Positions 55,364 through 64,000 of a stretch of 64,000 bases of DNA are shown in pieces; position 1 is the stretch's first letter, and every line of letters starts with the position of its first letter. This stretch comes from Flavobacterium sp. WV_118_3 (GTDB taxonomy: Bacteria > Bacteroidota > Bacteroidia > Flavobacteriales > Flavobacteriaceae), in NCBI RefSeq assembly GCF_039778605.1, contig NZ_CP156060.1, positions 3,252,001 to 3,316,000 on the forward strand, read 5' to 3'. Position numbers and translations under genes: made by a program. The notes under the pieces are model-generated. The model was given only the letters and a program-made list of their open reading frames with translations. It was not told the origin of the DNA and searched no databases.

Positions 55364-58300
55364 ATGAAAAAAATTACATTATTAATTCTTATGTCATTAT
55401 TGAGTTTTGTGAGCTATTCACAAGTTTTCCCCGAAGGATTTGAAGGTGCTTTCCCACCATCAGGGCCAGGAGGATCTTGGGTTGTCACTCATAATGGCAT
55501 AGGAATGGGGCCCGCTAACGGGAATCTGTGGGTGCGTTCACCGCTAAATTCCACAGCATCCCCTCCTCACACTGGCAACTATGCTGCCGTGGTTGAAAGA
55601 GTGAATGTCGGTGACGGGAACACCGAGCAAGATTGGTTGATCTCTCCAGTGGTTACTGTGCCGGCTAACGGACAGTTACGTTTCTACGGACTTCATGGAC
55701 GTGCAGGAGATCAGGGATCAAAACTGAAAATTAAAGTATCAACAACAACAACGTCAGGATCCCAAGGTACTTTGGCGAACTACACTATCGAAGTAGCGAG
55801 CTTGACGGAAACGCAAGTGTCTCCTGTTGCAGGAGAGTACAGAGAGGTGGTTGTTAACCTATCGCCAGCTGTAGCGGCAAACCAGCAAGTGTATATCGCT
55901 TTTGTAAGAGAGCATACACAAGTAGGAACCGCAGCCGATGGTGACCGTTTTGTGATTGACGATATTAATCTGGTTCAGCAGTGTTTGGATCCTACCAATG
56001 GGGTAGCCAACAATATCACATCGAACTCCGCTGTGTTATCATGGACCAATCCAAGTGGTTCTACACAATGGGAAATCGAATTAATCCCTTCTGCAGATCC
56101 TTTAACAGGAGTGGGACAAGTTATTAACTCGAATCCATATACCGCTACTACAACTTCAACTGGTGCACCGATTGCACCTGGAACGGTTTACCAATATAAA
56201 GTACGATCAATATGTACTGGTGGTGTACCTAGTGATTGGGCAGGACCTTTCTATTTTACAACGGTAACTTTAGGACAGACTTGTGCTGCGCCAATTATGA
56301 TCAACCAGTTGCCGTACTCCACTACCGATAATACGAGTAACTACGGTAATAATATTAGTGGTAGCCAGGGAACAACAGGTTGTGGTACCACAACAAACTA
56401 CTTAACAGGTAATGACGTAGTGTATGCTTATACTGCTACTTTTACCGGTAATATTGATATTTCGATGACCCCTACGGCAACGTATTCGGGTATTTTCGTA
56501 TATAATAACTGTGCTAATATCGGAACAAGCTGTTTGGCAGGTATCGGAAACTCGAACTCCAATATCAGAAACATTCCTAACTTCCCGGTAACGGCAGGAA
56601 CGACTTACTATTTTGTTATTTCTACCAACGCGACTCCGCAAACAACGGGATATACTTTAGTAATTCAGAAAGTAACATGTACACCTCCGGGTGCTTTGGC
56701 TGTTGCGGGTATTACGATGAACTCGGCTAACTTAAGCTGGAGTAATCCTTCATCGGGTACAGAATGGGAAGTAGTTGTTCAGGCACTTGGTGCGGGAATC
56801 CCTCAGGGAGCAGGAACAGCTGTAACCACAGGACCGGCTTATGTTGCTACTACTACTGTAACAGGTACGCCTTTAGCTTCCGGAACAGATTATGAATATT
56901 ATGTAAGAGTAAAATGTCCGGACGGATCTTATAGTCAGTGGTCAGGACCAAAACCATTCAAAACATTACCAAACTACTGTGCGGGAGATCATTTCTTTGA
57001 TCCGGGAGGACCTAATGGACAGTATGCTAATAGTGCTAACGTAACAACAACTATTTGTCCTACAAACCCAGGAGATATCGTTACCGTTACTTTTAACTCG
57101 TTTGACACAGAGTCAGGATACGATTTCGTTCGTGTTTATAACGGACCAAATGCTACGTCTCCATTATTAGGAACGTACTCAGGAAACTTAACAGGTGCGA
57201 ACCTTCCTGGACCTTTTGAGTCATCAGGACCAGGTGCTTGTTTAACGTTTGTATTTACTTCTGACGGAAGTGGTATACGTGACGGATGGGATGCAACAGT
57301 AACGTGTGGACCACCGCCAACTTGTCCGAAACCGAAAAACTTAGCTGTATCGAATATTACAGCGAATTCGGCTCAGTTAAACTGGTTGGAGTCTGGAACA
57401 GCTACAAGCTGGGTTGTAATCGCGGTACCAGCAGGTACACCTAACCCGAACAATAACCCAATTCCTGGAACAGCAATTACGGCTACGGTAACGACACCGC
57501 CACCGTATGTGTTAAACGGATTGAGTTCAAATACGGATTATGATTATTATGTAAGAGCAGTTTGTAGTCCAACGGATTCCAGTACATGGGCAGGACCTAG
57601 AAACTTTAAAACACAGCCAGACTTCTGTGCTGGTGACCATTTCTTTGATCCGGGAGGACCTAATGCACAGTATGGAAACAATGCTAACGTAACAACAACA
57701 ATCTGTGCGCCAACGCCTGCAGATATCGTTACCGTTACTTTCTTAAACTTTAATACAGAATCTGGATTCGATTTCGTACGTGTATATAACGGACCAAATG
57801 CTACGTCTCCATTATTAGGAACTTATTCTGGAGCTTTAACCGGAGCAAACTTACCAGGCCCTTTTGAATCTAATGTGGGTGGATGTTTAACTTTTGTATT
57901 TACTTCAGATGGAAGTGGAACACGTGACGGATGGGAAGCTACAGTAACATGTGGACCACCGCCAACATGTCCGAAACCGAAAAACTTTGTAGCGTCTAAC
58001 CCTACGATGAACTCGGTTCAGTTAAACTGGCTTGAAGCCGGAACGGCAACTAGCTGGATTGTAATGGCAGTTCCAACAGGAACTCCAGATCCAAATACAA
58101 ACCCAATCCCTGGAACAGCAATTACGGCTACGGTAACTACACCACCACCGTATGTATTAGGAGGATTGACTTCGAATACAGAATATGATTTCTATGTAAG
58201 AGCGGTTTGTAGTCCAACGGATTCCAGTACATGGACAGGCCCTAGAACACTTAGAACATTACCGAACTACTGTGCCGGTGATCATTTCTATGATCCGGGA

Positions 58301-61300
58301 GGACCTAACGGACAGTACGGAAACAGTGCTAACGTAACGACTACTATCTGTCCGGCGAACCCGACTGATATGGTTACCGTTACATTCAATAGTTTCAATA
58401 CTGAAGCTGGATATGACTTTGTACGTGTGTATGAAGGAACAGGAACAACAGGTACTTTATTAGGAACATATGCAGGTGATTTAACAAACAACCTACCTGG
58501 CCCATTTGAGTCAACTGTGGGAGGATGTTTAACATTTGTGTTTACATCTGACGGAAGTGGAACACGTGACGGATGGGATGCTACAGTAACATGTGCACCA
58601 CCACCAACATGTCCGAAACCGAAAAACTTATCGGCTACTAATATGACACAAACGTCTGCCGATCTAAACTGGCAGGAAATGGGTACCGCTACGCAGTGGG
58701 AAGTGATTGTATTACCAGCAGGTTCTGCACCACCAGCTCCTGGAGCTACAGGGGTGATTGTTAATACACCACCACCATTTACCTATAGTGGACCACCGGC
58801 ATTGTTGCCAGGAAGACCATATGATTTCTATGTGAGAGCTATTTGTAGTGCTTCAGATATCAGTGCCTGGTCGATTAAAGGAACATTCCGTACGTTAATT
58901 TCGAATGACGAATGTACTGCACCAATTCACGTACCGGTAAATGAAGATTCACTTTGTGGTCAGACAACACCGGGAACATTAGCAGGAGCAACAGCTTCAG
59001 CTTTACCAAACACTTGTGGTGGTAACCCGAATGATGACGTTTGGTTTGAATTTACAGCGACACATACACAACACTATATCGCGTTGTTAAATACTACTTC
59101 AACTGGTTTAAATACAGATAATATGTATCACTCGGTATACAGTGCATGTGGTGGTACACCAATTGTATGTAGTGATCCGAATAACAGTCTTGTAAACGGT
59201 TTAGTACCGGGACAAAACTATTTGATCCGTGTATATAGTAATGCAGCAACAGCACAAAGCTTCACATTTAACCTTTGTGTGGGTACAGTTATTACTTGTG
59301 CCGATGCGCAAGCATTCTGTGCGAACAATACATCACCATCAATTACCTTCCCAGGTTCTATCGGGGTGCCAAACTTAGGAACAGTAGCGTGTTTAACAAC
59401 AACGCCTAACCCAACTTGGTATTTCTTACAAGTACAACAATCAGGAAACTTACAGTTCCAGATTTCTCAAACCAGTACTACAGGACAAGGAATTGACGTG
59501 GATTTCATCGCTTACGGTCCGTTTACTTCACCTACAGCAGGTTGTGGTAACCTTGGAGCAAACGTAGGATGTAGTTATAGTTCCGCATCAGTTGAGAACT
59601 TTAATATTCCGAATGCTATATCAGGTCAATATTATTTGATTGAGATTACGAACTATAACGGTAGTGCGGGTAATATTACTTTAGCACAAACCAACCAGGG
59701 TCAGTCAGGTGCCGGTTCTACGAACTGTGACATCGTTTGTACGGTTGACTTAGGTCCGGATAAGATTTTATGTGGACAAACATCATACACGTTAGATGCT
59801 GGAATTGTAAATGCAACTACTTATACTTGGTATAACGGAACTAACGTTATTCCTGGTGCTACAGGTCAGACATTAACCGTTACACAATCGGGTGAGTATA
59901 GCGTAGTGGTTACAAAACCATCATGTTCAAACAACCCTACGGATAGTGTAAACATTACTTTCGGCCCAACTATTAATCAGGTTACAATGCCGGATTATAA
60001 AGTTTGTGACGATATATCTAACGACGGATTAGCGGATTTCGATTTGTCAACATTAACCCCTCAGGTTGTTGCAGGACAGAACCCGGCGTTTACGTATAAT
60101 GTAACCTACCATGCTTCATCAGCTGATGCTACTGCCGGAGTAAATCCAATTGACGCAACTGTTCCTTATAACAGTAACACGAAAATAATTTACATCCGTG
60201 TTGAAGGAGCAAATAGTGCTACATGTTTCGGTGTGATTCCGGTGAACCTGGTTGTAAAACTAATGCCAATCGTAACGATGCCGGCTACCTATTCTGTATG
60301 TACTGGAACTGTAACGATTATTGGTACACCTCAAAACTACACTGCAGCTAATAATCCAACGTATACATGGTACTTCGGTACAACTGTTATCGCTGGTGAA
60401 ACAACTGATCAAATAACAGTATCACAAGCGGGTACTTATACATTAGAAGTAACAGTTGACGGATGTACAAACTCAGTTAGTACAGTTGTAACGAACGACG
60501 GTGTTACTGTTACCGCTCCGGATGATGTAACGGTTTGTGGTTCGTATACCTTACCAACATTAGCGTCCGGTACATATTATACAGGTTCTGGTGCTACTGG
60601 TACTGTATTGAATGCTGGTGATGTGATCACATCTACACAGACCATTTATGTTTACTTACAGTCTACAGTGAATCCAAGTTGTTATGCGGAAGATAGTTTT
60701 AATGTGAATATTACAACTAACATCGTTGCTCCGGTAATTCCAAGTGCGACAGTTTGTGATAGCTATACATTACAACCGTTACCTTCGTTCGCGAATTACT
60801 ATACCGGTACTGGTGGAACAGGAACGTTGTTAACAGCTGGTTCTACAATTACAACTTCACAAACGATCTACGTATATGCACAGTCGGGTGTTGCACCAAA
60901 CTTCTGTACAGATCAAAGTAGTTTTGTGGTAACGATCCAAACAGCTACTGCTGATGCTCCGGCTAACGTGGAGTCTTGTGGAGCGTATACTTTACCGGCA
61001 TTATCTGCTAATAATAACTATTACACAGGTCAAGGTGGTACAGGTACGATGTTAAATGCAGGTGATCCTGTTAATGCAACTACAGTATTGTATGTATATA
61101 CAAGTACTTCTGCAGGATGTAACGATGAGAATAGTTTCACGGTAACAATCTATAACACACCTACAGTTGCAACATTACCAGATGTAACAGTAGAATGTGA
61201 AGGATTTACATTACCGGCATTACCAGCAGGAAATGCATACTATACCGGTACTGGTGGAACTGGAGCCCAGTTACAAGTTGGACAAGTAGTTTCGACTACT

Positions 61301-61642
61301 CAAACCGTTTACATCTTTGCTCAAACCGGAACAGGTTCGGCAATTTGTACCAACGAAAGTAGCTTCGAGATTTCTGCTTCATGTATAATACCTAGAGGTA
61401 TTTCGCCAAACAATGACGGATTAAACGATACTTTTGATCTTTCTAATTTCGAAGTAGAAAAACTAAGCATCTTTAACCGATACGGTACAGAAGTGTTCAG
61501 CCATGGCGCAGGTTATACTAAGCAATGGTTTGGTCAATCTAAAGGTGGTAGTGAGTTACCAGACGGTACCTATTTCTATGTGATCGAGTTAAAAGGAGGG
61601 GATACTAAAACCGGATGGGTTTATATCAGCAGAGAGAAATAA
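55364..61642 (+). CDS. Giant T9SS type B surface protein, module 2
   Basis: A 2092-residue secreted protein. The signal peptide ends SFVSYSQ. The N-terminal domain (FPEGFEGAFPPSGPGG) is of the same type as in module 1. Then come FN3, a PPC-like domain, another FN3, and three CUB-like domains alternating with FN3 (CUB starts AGDHFFDPGG or AGDHFYDPGG). Next are another PPC-like domain (NDECTAPIHVPVNEDSLC), Ig-like regions, four short repeats ending ...YYTGxGGTG... with TQTIYVY, and the type B sorting domain (GISPNNDGLNDTFDL). I use the ATG at 55364, as it gives a normal signal. The product probably acts at the cell surface, in adhesion or in polymer binding. Confidence 0.92.
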   Translation: MKKITLLILMSLLSFVSYSQVFPEGFEGAFPPSGPGGSWVVTHNGIGMGPANGNLWVRSPLNSTASPPHTGNYAAVVERVNVGDGNTEQDWLISPVVTVPANGQLRFYGLHGRAGDQGSKLKIKVSTTTTSGSQGTLANYTIEVASLTETQVSPVAGEYREVVVNLSPAVAANQQVYIAFVREHTQVGTAADGDRFVIDDINLVQQCLDPTNGVANNITSNSAVLSWTNPSGSTQWEIELIPSADPLTGVGQVINSNPYTATTTSTGAPIAPGTVYQYKVRSICTGGVPSDWAGPFYFTTVTLGQTCAAPIMINQLPYSTTDNTSNYGNNISGSQGTTGCGTTTNYLTGNDVVYAYTATFTGNIDISMTPTATYSGIFVYNNCANIGTSCLAGIGNSNSNIRNIPNFPVTAGTTYYFVISTNATPQTTGYTLVIQKVTCTPPGALAVAGITMNSANLSWSNPSSGTEWEVVVQALGAGIPQGAGTAVTTGPAYVATTTVTGTPLASGTDYEYYVRVKCPDGSYSQWSGPKPFKTLPNYCAGDHFFDPGGPNGQYANSANVTTTICPTNPGDIVTVTFNSFDTESGYDFVRVYNGPNATSPLLGTYSGNLTGANLPGPFESSGPGACLTFVFTSDGSGIRDGWDATVTCGPPPTCPKPKNLAVSNITANSAQLNWLESGTATSWVVIAVPAGTPNPNNNPIPGTAITATVTTPPPYVLNGLSSNTDYDYYVRAVCSPTDSSTWAGPRNFKTQPDFCAGDHFFDPGGPNAQYGNNANVTTTICAPTPADIVTVTFLNFNTESGFDFVRVYNGPNATSPLLGTYSGALTGANLPGPFESNVGGCLTFVFTSDGSGTRDGWEATVTCGPPPTCPKPKNFVASNPTMNSVQLNWLEAGTATSWIVMAVPTGTPDPNTNPIPGTAITATVTTPPPYVLGGLTSNTEYDFYVRAVCSPTDSSTWTGPRTLRTLPNYCAGDHFYDPGGPNGQYGNSANVTTTICPANPTDMVTVTFNSFNTEAGYDFVRVYEGTGTTGTLLGTYAGDLTNNLPGPFESTVGGCLTFVFTSDGSGTRDGWDATVTCAPPPTCPKPKNLSATNMTQTSADLNWQEMGTATQWEVIVLPAGSAPPAPGATGVIVNTPPPFTYSGPPALLPGRPYDFYVRAICSASDISAWSIKGTFRTLISNDECTAPIHVPVNEDSLCGQTTPGTLAGATASALPNTCGGNPNDDVWFEFTATHTQHYIALLNTTSTGLNTDNMYHSVYSACGGTPIVCSDPNNSLVNGLVPGQNYLIRVYSNAATAQSFTFNLCVGTVITCADAQAFCANNTSPSITFPGSIGVPNLGTVACLTTTPNPTWYFLQVQQSGNLQFQISQTSTTGQGIDVDFIAYGPFTSPTAGCGNLGANVGCSYSSASVENFNIPNAISGQYYLIEITNYNGSAGNITLAQTNQGQSGAGSTNCDIVCTVDLGPDKILCGQTSYTLDAGIVNATTYTWYNGTNVIPGATGQTLTVTQSGEYSVVVTKPSCSNNPTDSVNITFGPTINQVTMPDYKVCDDISNDGLADFDLSTLTPQVVAGQNPAFTYNVTYHASSADATAGVNPIDATVPYNSNTKIIYIRVEGANSATCFGVIPVNLVVKLMPIVTMPATYSVCTGTVTIIGTPQNYTAANNPTYTWYFGTTVIAGETTDQITVSQAGTYTLEVTVDGCTNSVSTVVTNDGVTVTAPDDVTVCGSYTLPTLASGTYYTGSGATGTVLNAGDVITSTQTIYVYLQSTVNPSCYAEDSFNVNITTNIVAPVIPSATVCDSYTLQPLPSFANYYTGTGGTGTLLTAGSTITTSQTIYVYAQSGVAPNFCTDQSSFVVTIQTATADAPANVESCGAYTLPALSANNNYYTGQGGTGTMLNAGDPVNATTVLYVYTSTSAGCNDENSFTVTIYNTPTVATLPDVTVECEGFTLPALPAGNAYYTGTGGTGAQLQVGQVVSTTQTVYIFAQTGTGSAICTNESSFEISASCIIPRGISPNNDGLNDTFDLSNFEVEKLSIFNRYGTEVFSHGAGYTKQWFGQSKGGSELPDGTYFYVIELKGGDTKTGWVYISREK
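56970..58900 (+). repeat. Three tandem CUB-FN3 units inside the giant adhesin
   Basis: The segment starting near the CAGDHF codons recurs at about 56973, 57622 and 58267, a period of about 645 bp (215 residues), each unit being one CUB-like and one FN3 domain. Long identical DNA stretches across copies (such as ggaccaaatgctacgtctcc in the first two) suggest recent duplication. Confidence 0.85.
60520..61340 (+). repeat. Four short beta repeats inside the giant adhesin
   Basis: Four successive units of about 65-70 residues share a pattern of Cys, Y-or-F-T-L near the start, then YYTG, GGTG or GATG, an AGD/AGS/VGQ turn, and TQTIYVY or variant. They precede the C-terminal sorting domain. The family is not recognised by name. 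Confidence 0.7.
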
Positions 61643-61657
61643 GCAGTAACATTATAT

Positions 61658-61690
61658 AAAGACCTGCCTGAGTGATCGGGCAGGGACTTT
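61658..61690 (+). other. Hairpin between giant adhesin and porP
   Basis: CCTGCC (61663-61668) pairs with GGCAGG (61679-61684), with AAAG/CTTT flanks able to extend the stem. There is no long T-run, so it may be a processing or partial-termination site that lets porP be expressed at a different level from the adhesin. Confidence 0.45.
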
Positions 61691-61709
61691 ATCTACAAAC
61701 AGTATACCA

Positions 61710-62630
61710 ATGAAGAAAATATATTTGACCGCCTTTTTAGCCCTGATCGGATTAAAAGAGGCCTCAGCACAACAAGACCCACATTATACACAATACATGT
61801 ATAATATGAATGTCATCAACCCGGCGTATGCCGGTTCGAAGGAGACGTTATCCTTTGGGTTGTTATACCGCAAACAGTGGGTTGATCTTGAAGGGGCTCC
61901 GTCTACGGCTACCTTTTCGGGTCACAGTCCGGTAGGTAAGAATGTAGGATTGGGACTTTCGGTAATTTCGGACAAGATCGGTCCTGTGAAAGAGAATAAT
62001 GTGTACGCTGACTTCTCCTACACCTTAAACCTTGGTGGTGAACACAAACTGGCTTTGGGATTAAAAGCGGGAGCGACTTTCCATAAGGTTGGGCTATTAT
62101 CGGATGTAAGTCCGTATGTTCCGGATGCGAACGACCCTGCTTTTGCCGAGAACACCAGCCGTACGTTTTTTAACGCGGGAGCGGGATTGTTCTACTATAC
62201 CAATAAGTACTATTTGGCAGCTTCGGTACCTAACATGTTAAAGTCGACGTATTTGGATTATAACGGCCGTAAATTCGGAAGTGATACCCAACACTATTTT
62301 GTAACGGGGGGATATGTATTCGATTTAAGCGAGAATGCAAAATTCAAACCGTTCTTTATGGTGAAGTCGGCCTTCGATGCGCCAACTTCGTTTGATGTGT
62401 CGACCAACTTCCTTTTTTATGACAAATTCGAAATCGGAGCTACTTACCGATTGGACGATTCCTTTGGAGCCATGGTTAACTATGCCATTACGCCAAGCCT
62501 TCGTATCGGATATGCCTACGACCATATCGTATCCGATTTAAAAGTAACCACACCTTCTTCGCACGAAGTCATCTTGTTATTTGATGTTAACTTCTCTAAG
62601 AAAGTGTCCCGATCTCCGAGATATTTCTAA
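61710..62630 (+). CDS. PorP/SprF family outer-membrane protein, module 2
   Basis: A 306-residue protein with the same signal peptide and QDPHYTQYMYNMNVINPAYAG start as its twin at 52369. Reading the two side by side, I find only about a dozen base differences over the first 800 or so bases, all synonymous. The last 35 codons diverge (for example LKVTTPSSHEVILLFDVNFSKK against LKKTASSSHEFIVLFDLCF). The upstream 5-10 bases also match. Role as for SprF: partner for the giant type B protein upstream. Confidence 0.95.
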   Translation: MKKIYLTAFLALIGLKEASAQQDPHYTQYMYNMNVINPAYAGSKETLSFGLLYRKQWVDLEGAPSTATFSGHSPVGKNVGLGLSVISDKIGPVKENNVYADFSYTLNLGGEHKLALGLKAGATFHKVGLLSDVSPYVPDANDPAFAENTSRTFFNAGAGLFYYTNKYYLAASVPNMLKSTYLDYNGRKFGSDTQHYFVTGGYVFDLSENAKFKPFFMVKSAFDAPTSFDVSTNFLFYDKFEIGATYRLDDSFGAMVNYAITPSLRIGYAYDHIVSDLKVTTPSSHEVILLFDVNFSKKVSRSPRYF

Positions 62631-62649
62631 TATAAAAGCGACCTAAGAC

Positions 62650-64000
62650 ATGAAGAATTTATATATCACTTTAAGTTTTGTGATCGCTAGTTCGACACTA
62701 TCGGCACAAAACAAAGACACCCAAAGCGCCGACAAACTCTACAATAGATTTGAGTATGTCGATGCTGCCAATGCTTACCTGAAGCTGGTAGACAAAGGTA
62801 AAGCGGACGGATACGTTTACAAGCAACTGGCCGACAGTTACTACAACGTATTCAATGCTGCCGAAGCCTCCAAATGGTACGCTAAGGCGATCAGCGAAAA
62901 GCACGACGATGCCGAGACCTATTACCGTTATGCCCAGATGTTAAAAGCACAGGGGAAATATGACGAGGCGAACAAGCAAATGCAGAAGTTTGCCAGTATG
63001 GCTCCGAATGATCAGCGTGCGATCGCATTCAAGCAAAACCCGAATTATCTGCCCAAACTAAACGAAAAGGCGAAATCCTTTGATATCAAAAACATGGATA
63101 TCAACAGTGATAAATCGGATTTCGGAGCGGTTTTAACCAATGATAACACCCTGTATTTTGCCTCAGCGCGAAACACTTCGCGTAAAACCTACGGATGGAA
63201 CGAACAACCGTTTTTGGATTTGTACAGTTCCACGTATAATTCCGACGGAACCTTTAGTCAGCCGACACCGGTAGAGAGTATCAACTCGAAATACCATGAC
63301 GGACCGGCTACGATCAGTGCCGATGGTAATACGATGTATTTTGCCAGTGAGAGTTTTAAAGAAGGTATGTTTGAAAAAGACAAAGCGCAGAAGTTAAAAT
63401 TCGGACAGGTAAACTTGTTTAAAGCCACTAAAAACGGAAGTAGCTGGAGTAACATTACTTCATTACCGTTTAACAGTAAAGACTATTCTACCAGTAACCC
63501 AAGTTTGAGCAAAGATGGTAAAACACTTTACTTCTCTTCCAATATGCCAGGTTCAGTTGGTGGTGTGGATATCTGGAAAGTAGCGATCAACTCAGATGGA
63601 ACGTACGGAACACCGGAGAACCTGGGTAAGAAGATCAATACCGAAGGAAATGAGAGTTTTCCGTTTATCACGGATGACAACAAATTGTATTTCTCATCAG
63701 ACGCCCGTCAGGGATTTGGAGGAATGGATGTGTACGTGATCGACTTAAACAAAGGAACCGATGCGACGAACGTAGGAAAACCGGTAAACTCGGAGAAAGA
63801 CGATTTCGCATTTAGTTTTAATACGACTAAAAACATCGGATTTGTATCGAGTAACCGTGCCGGAGTAGACAACATCTATATGGCGATTCCGGTTTGTGGT
63901 GTGGAAGTGGTTTCTTTGGTTAGAGATGCAAAAACAGGCGCTAAATTATCAGGCGCTCGTGTAGCGATCTTAGACGAGAAAAACAACATCATTTCGACTA
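62650..64000 (+). CDS. TPR-PD40-OmpA family protein, module 2 (cut by window end)
   Basis: An open frame of 450 codons with no stop before the window ends. The signal peptide ends SSTLSAQ. Residues about 25-135 are TPR-like (YKQLADSYYNVFNAAEASKWY), followed by PD40 repeats (LYFASARNTSRKTYGW, GPATISADGNTMYFAS, NPSLSKDGKTLYFSSNMPG). From about residue 415 (VCGVEVVSLVRDAKTGAKLSG) begins a carboxypeptidase-regulatory-like Ig domain that the module 1 paralogue lacks. An OmpA domain is expected beyond the edge. It starts 19 bp after porP. Confidence 0.92.
   Translation, partial: MKNLYITLSFVIASSTLSAQNKDTQSADKLYNRFEYVDAANAYLKLVDKGKADGYVYKQLADSYYNVFNAAEASKWYAKAISEKHDDAETYYRYAQMLKAQGKYDEANKQMQKFASMAPNDQRAIAFKQNPNYLPKLNEKAKSFDIKNMDINSDKSDFGAVLTNDNTLYFASARNTSRKTYGWNEQPFLDLYSSTYNSDGTFSQPTPVESINSKYHDGPATISADGNTMYFASESFKEGMFEKDKAQKLKFGQVNLFKATKNGSSWSNITSLPFNSKDYSTSNPSLSKDGKTLYFSSNMPGSVGGVDIWKVAINSDGTYGTPENLGKKINTEGNESFPFITDDNKLYFSSDARQGFGGMDVYVIDLNKGTDATNVGKPVNSEKDDFAFSFNTTKNIGFVSSNRAGVDNIYMAIPVCGVEVVSLVRDAKTGAKLSGARVAILDEKNNIIST

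Overview
The window reads as chromosomal DNA of a Flavobacteriaceae bacterium, most likely Flavobacterium or a close relative. The base composition is AT-rich. Several promoters carry the Bacteroidetes -7 element TAnnTTTG. Many genes encode Sec-signal lipoproteins and outer-membrane beta-barrels. Families largely confined to the phylum are present (DUF4175, DUF4837, DUF2480, DUF3078, PorP/SprF), as is the gliding/type IX secretion (T9SS) type B C-terminal domain. I saw no rRNA, tRNA, CRISPR array, prophage or intact insertion sequence.

Layout. 0.2-2.3 kb: three small secreted or outer-membrane proteins of unknown role, convergent with gltX. 3.8-4.7 kb: an 870-bp AT-rich gene-free stretch with several DnaA-box-like nonamers. 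4.7-10.5 kb: DUF4175, ybeY and mnmG, with three near-perfect parS (ParB-binding) palindromes. One of these is read through as the last codons of ybeY and one ends against the mnmG start codon. The gene-free stretch plus the parS cluster suggests that the replication origin is in or near this window. 10.5-16.2 kb: a methyltransferase, a Skp-like lipoprotein, a Pif1/RecD2-like helicase, DoxX and holB. 16.3-17.1 kb: a decayed LytS-type histidine kinase. 17.2-33.7 kb: housekeeping and envelope genes (pgk, mltD, DUF4837, an acetyltransferase, a double OmpA-domain protein, kup, an S41 protease, DUF4349, rnpA, patatin, M1 and S8 peptidases, an MBL-fold hydrolase).

33.9-47.1 kb: the SUF iron-sulfur assembly genes in two blocks (sufA-B-C-D, then sufS, a lipoprotein gene, sufE, a SufT/DUF59 gene and DUF2480). 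They are separated by a four-gene heavy-metal efflux operon: TolC, adaptor, a small PII-like DUF190 protein, and a CusA/CzcA pump. 47.2-49.4 kb: DUF3078, preceded by helically spaced T-tracts, and hflX.

49.5-64.0 kb: two successive copies of a three-gene secretion module. Each copy has a large T9SS type B surface protein (920 and 2092 aa), a PorP/SprF-like barrel, and a TPR/PD40/OmpA-family periplasmic protein. The second OmpA gene runs off the window. The two PorP genes are almost identical in DNA sequence while the secreted partners differ greatly, which points to recent duplication or gene conversion. This pair of modules is the most distinctive system in the window.
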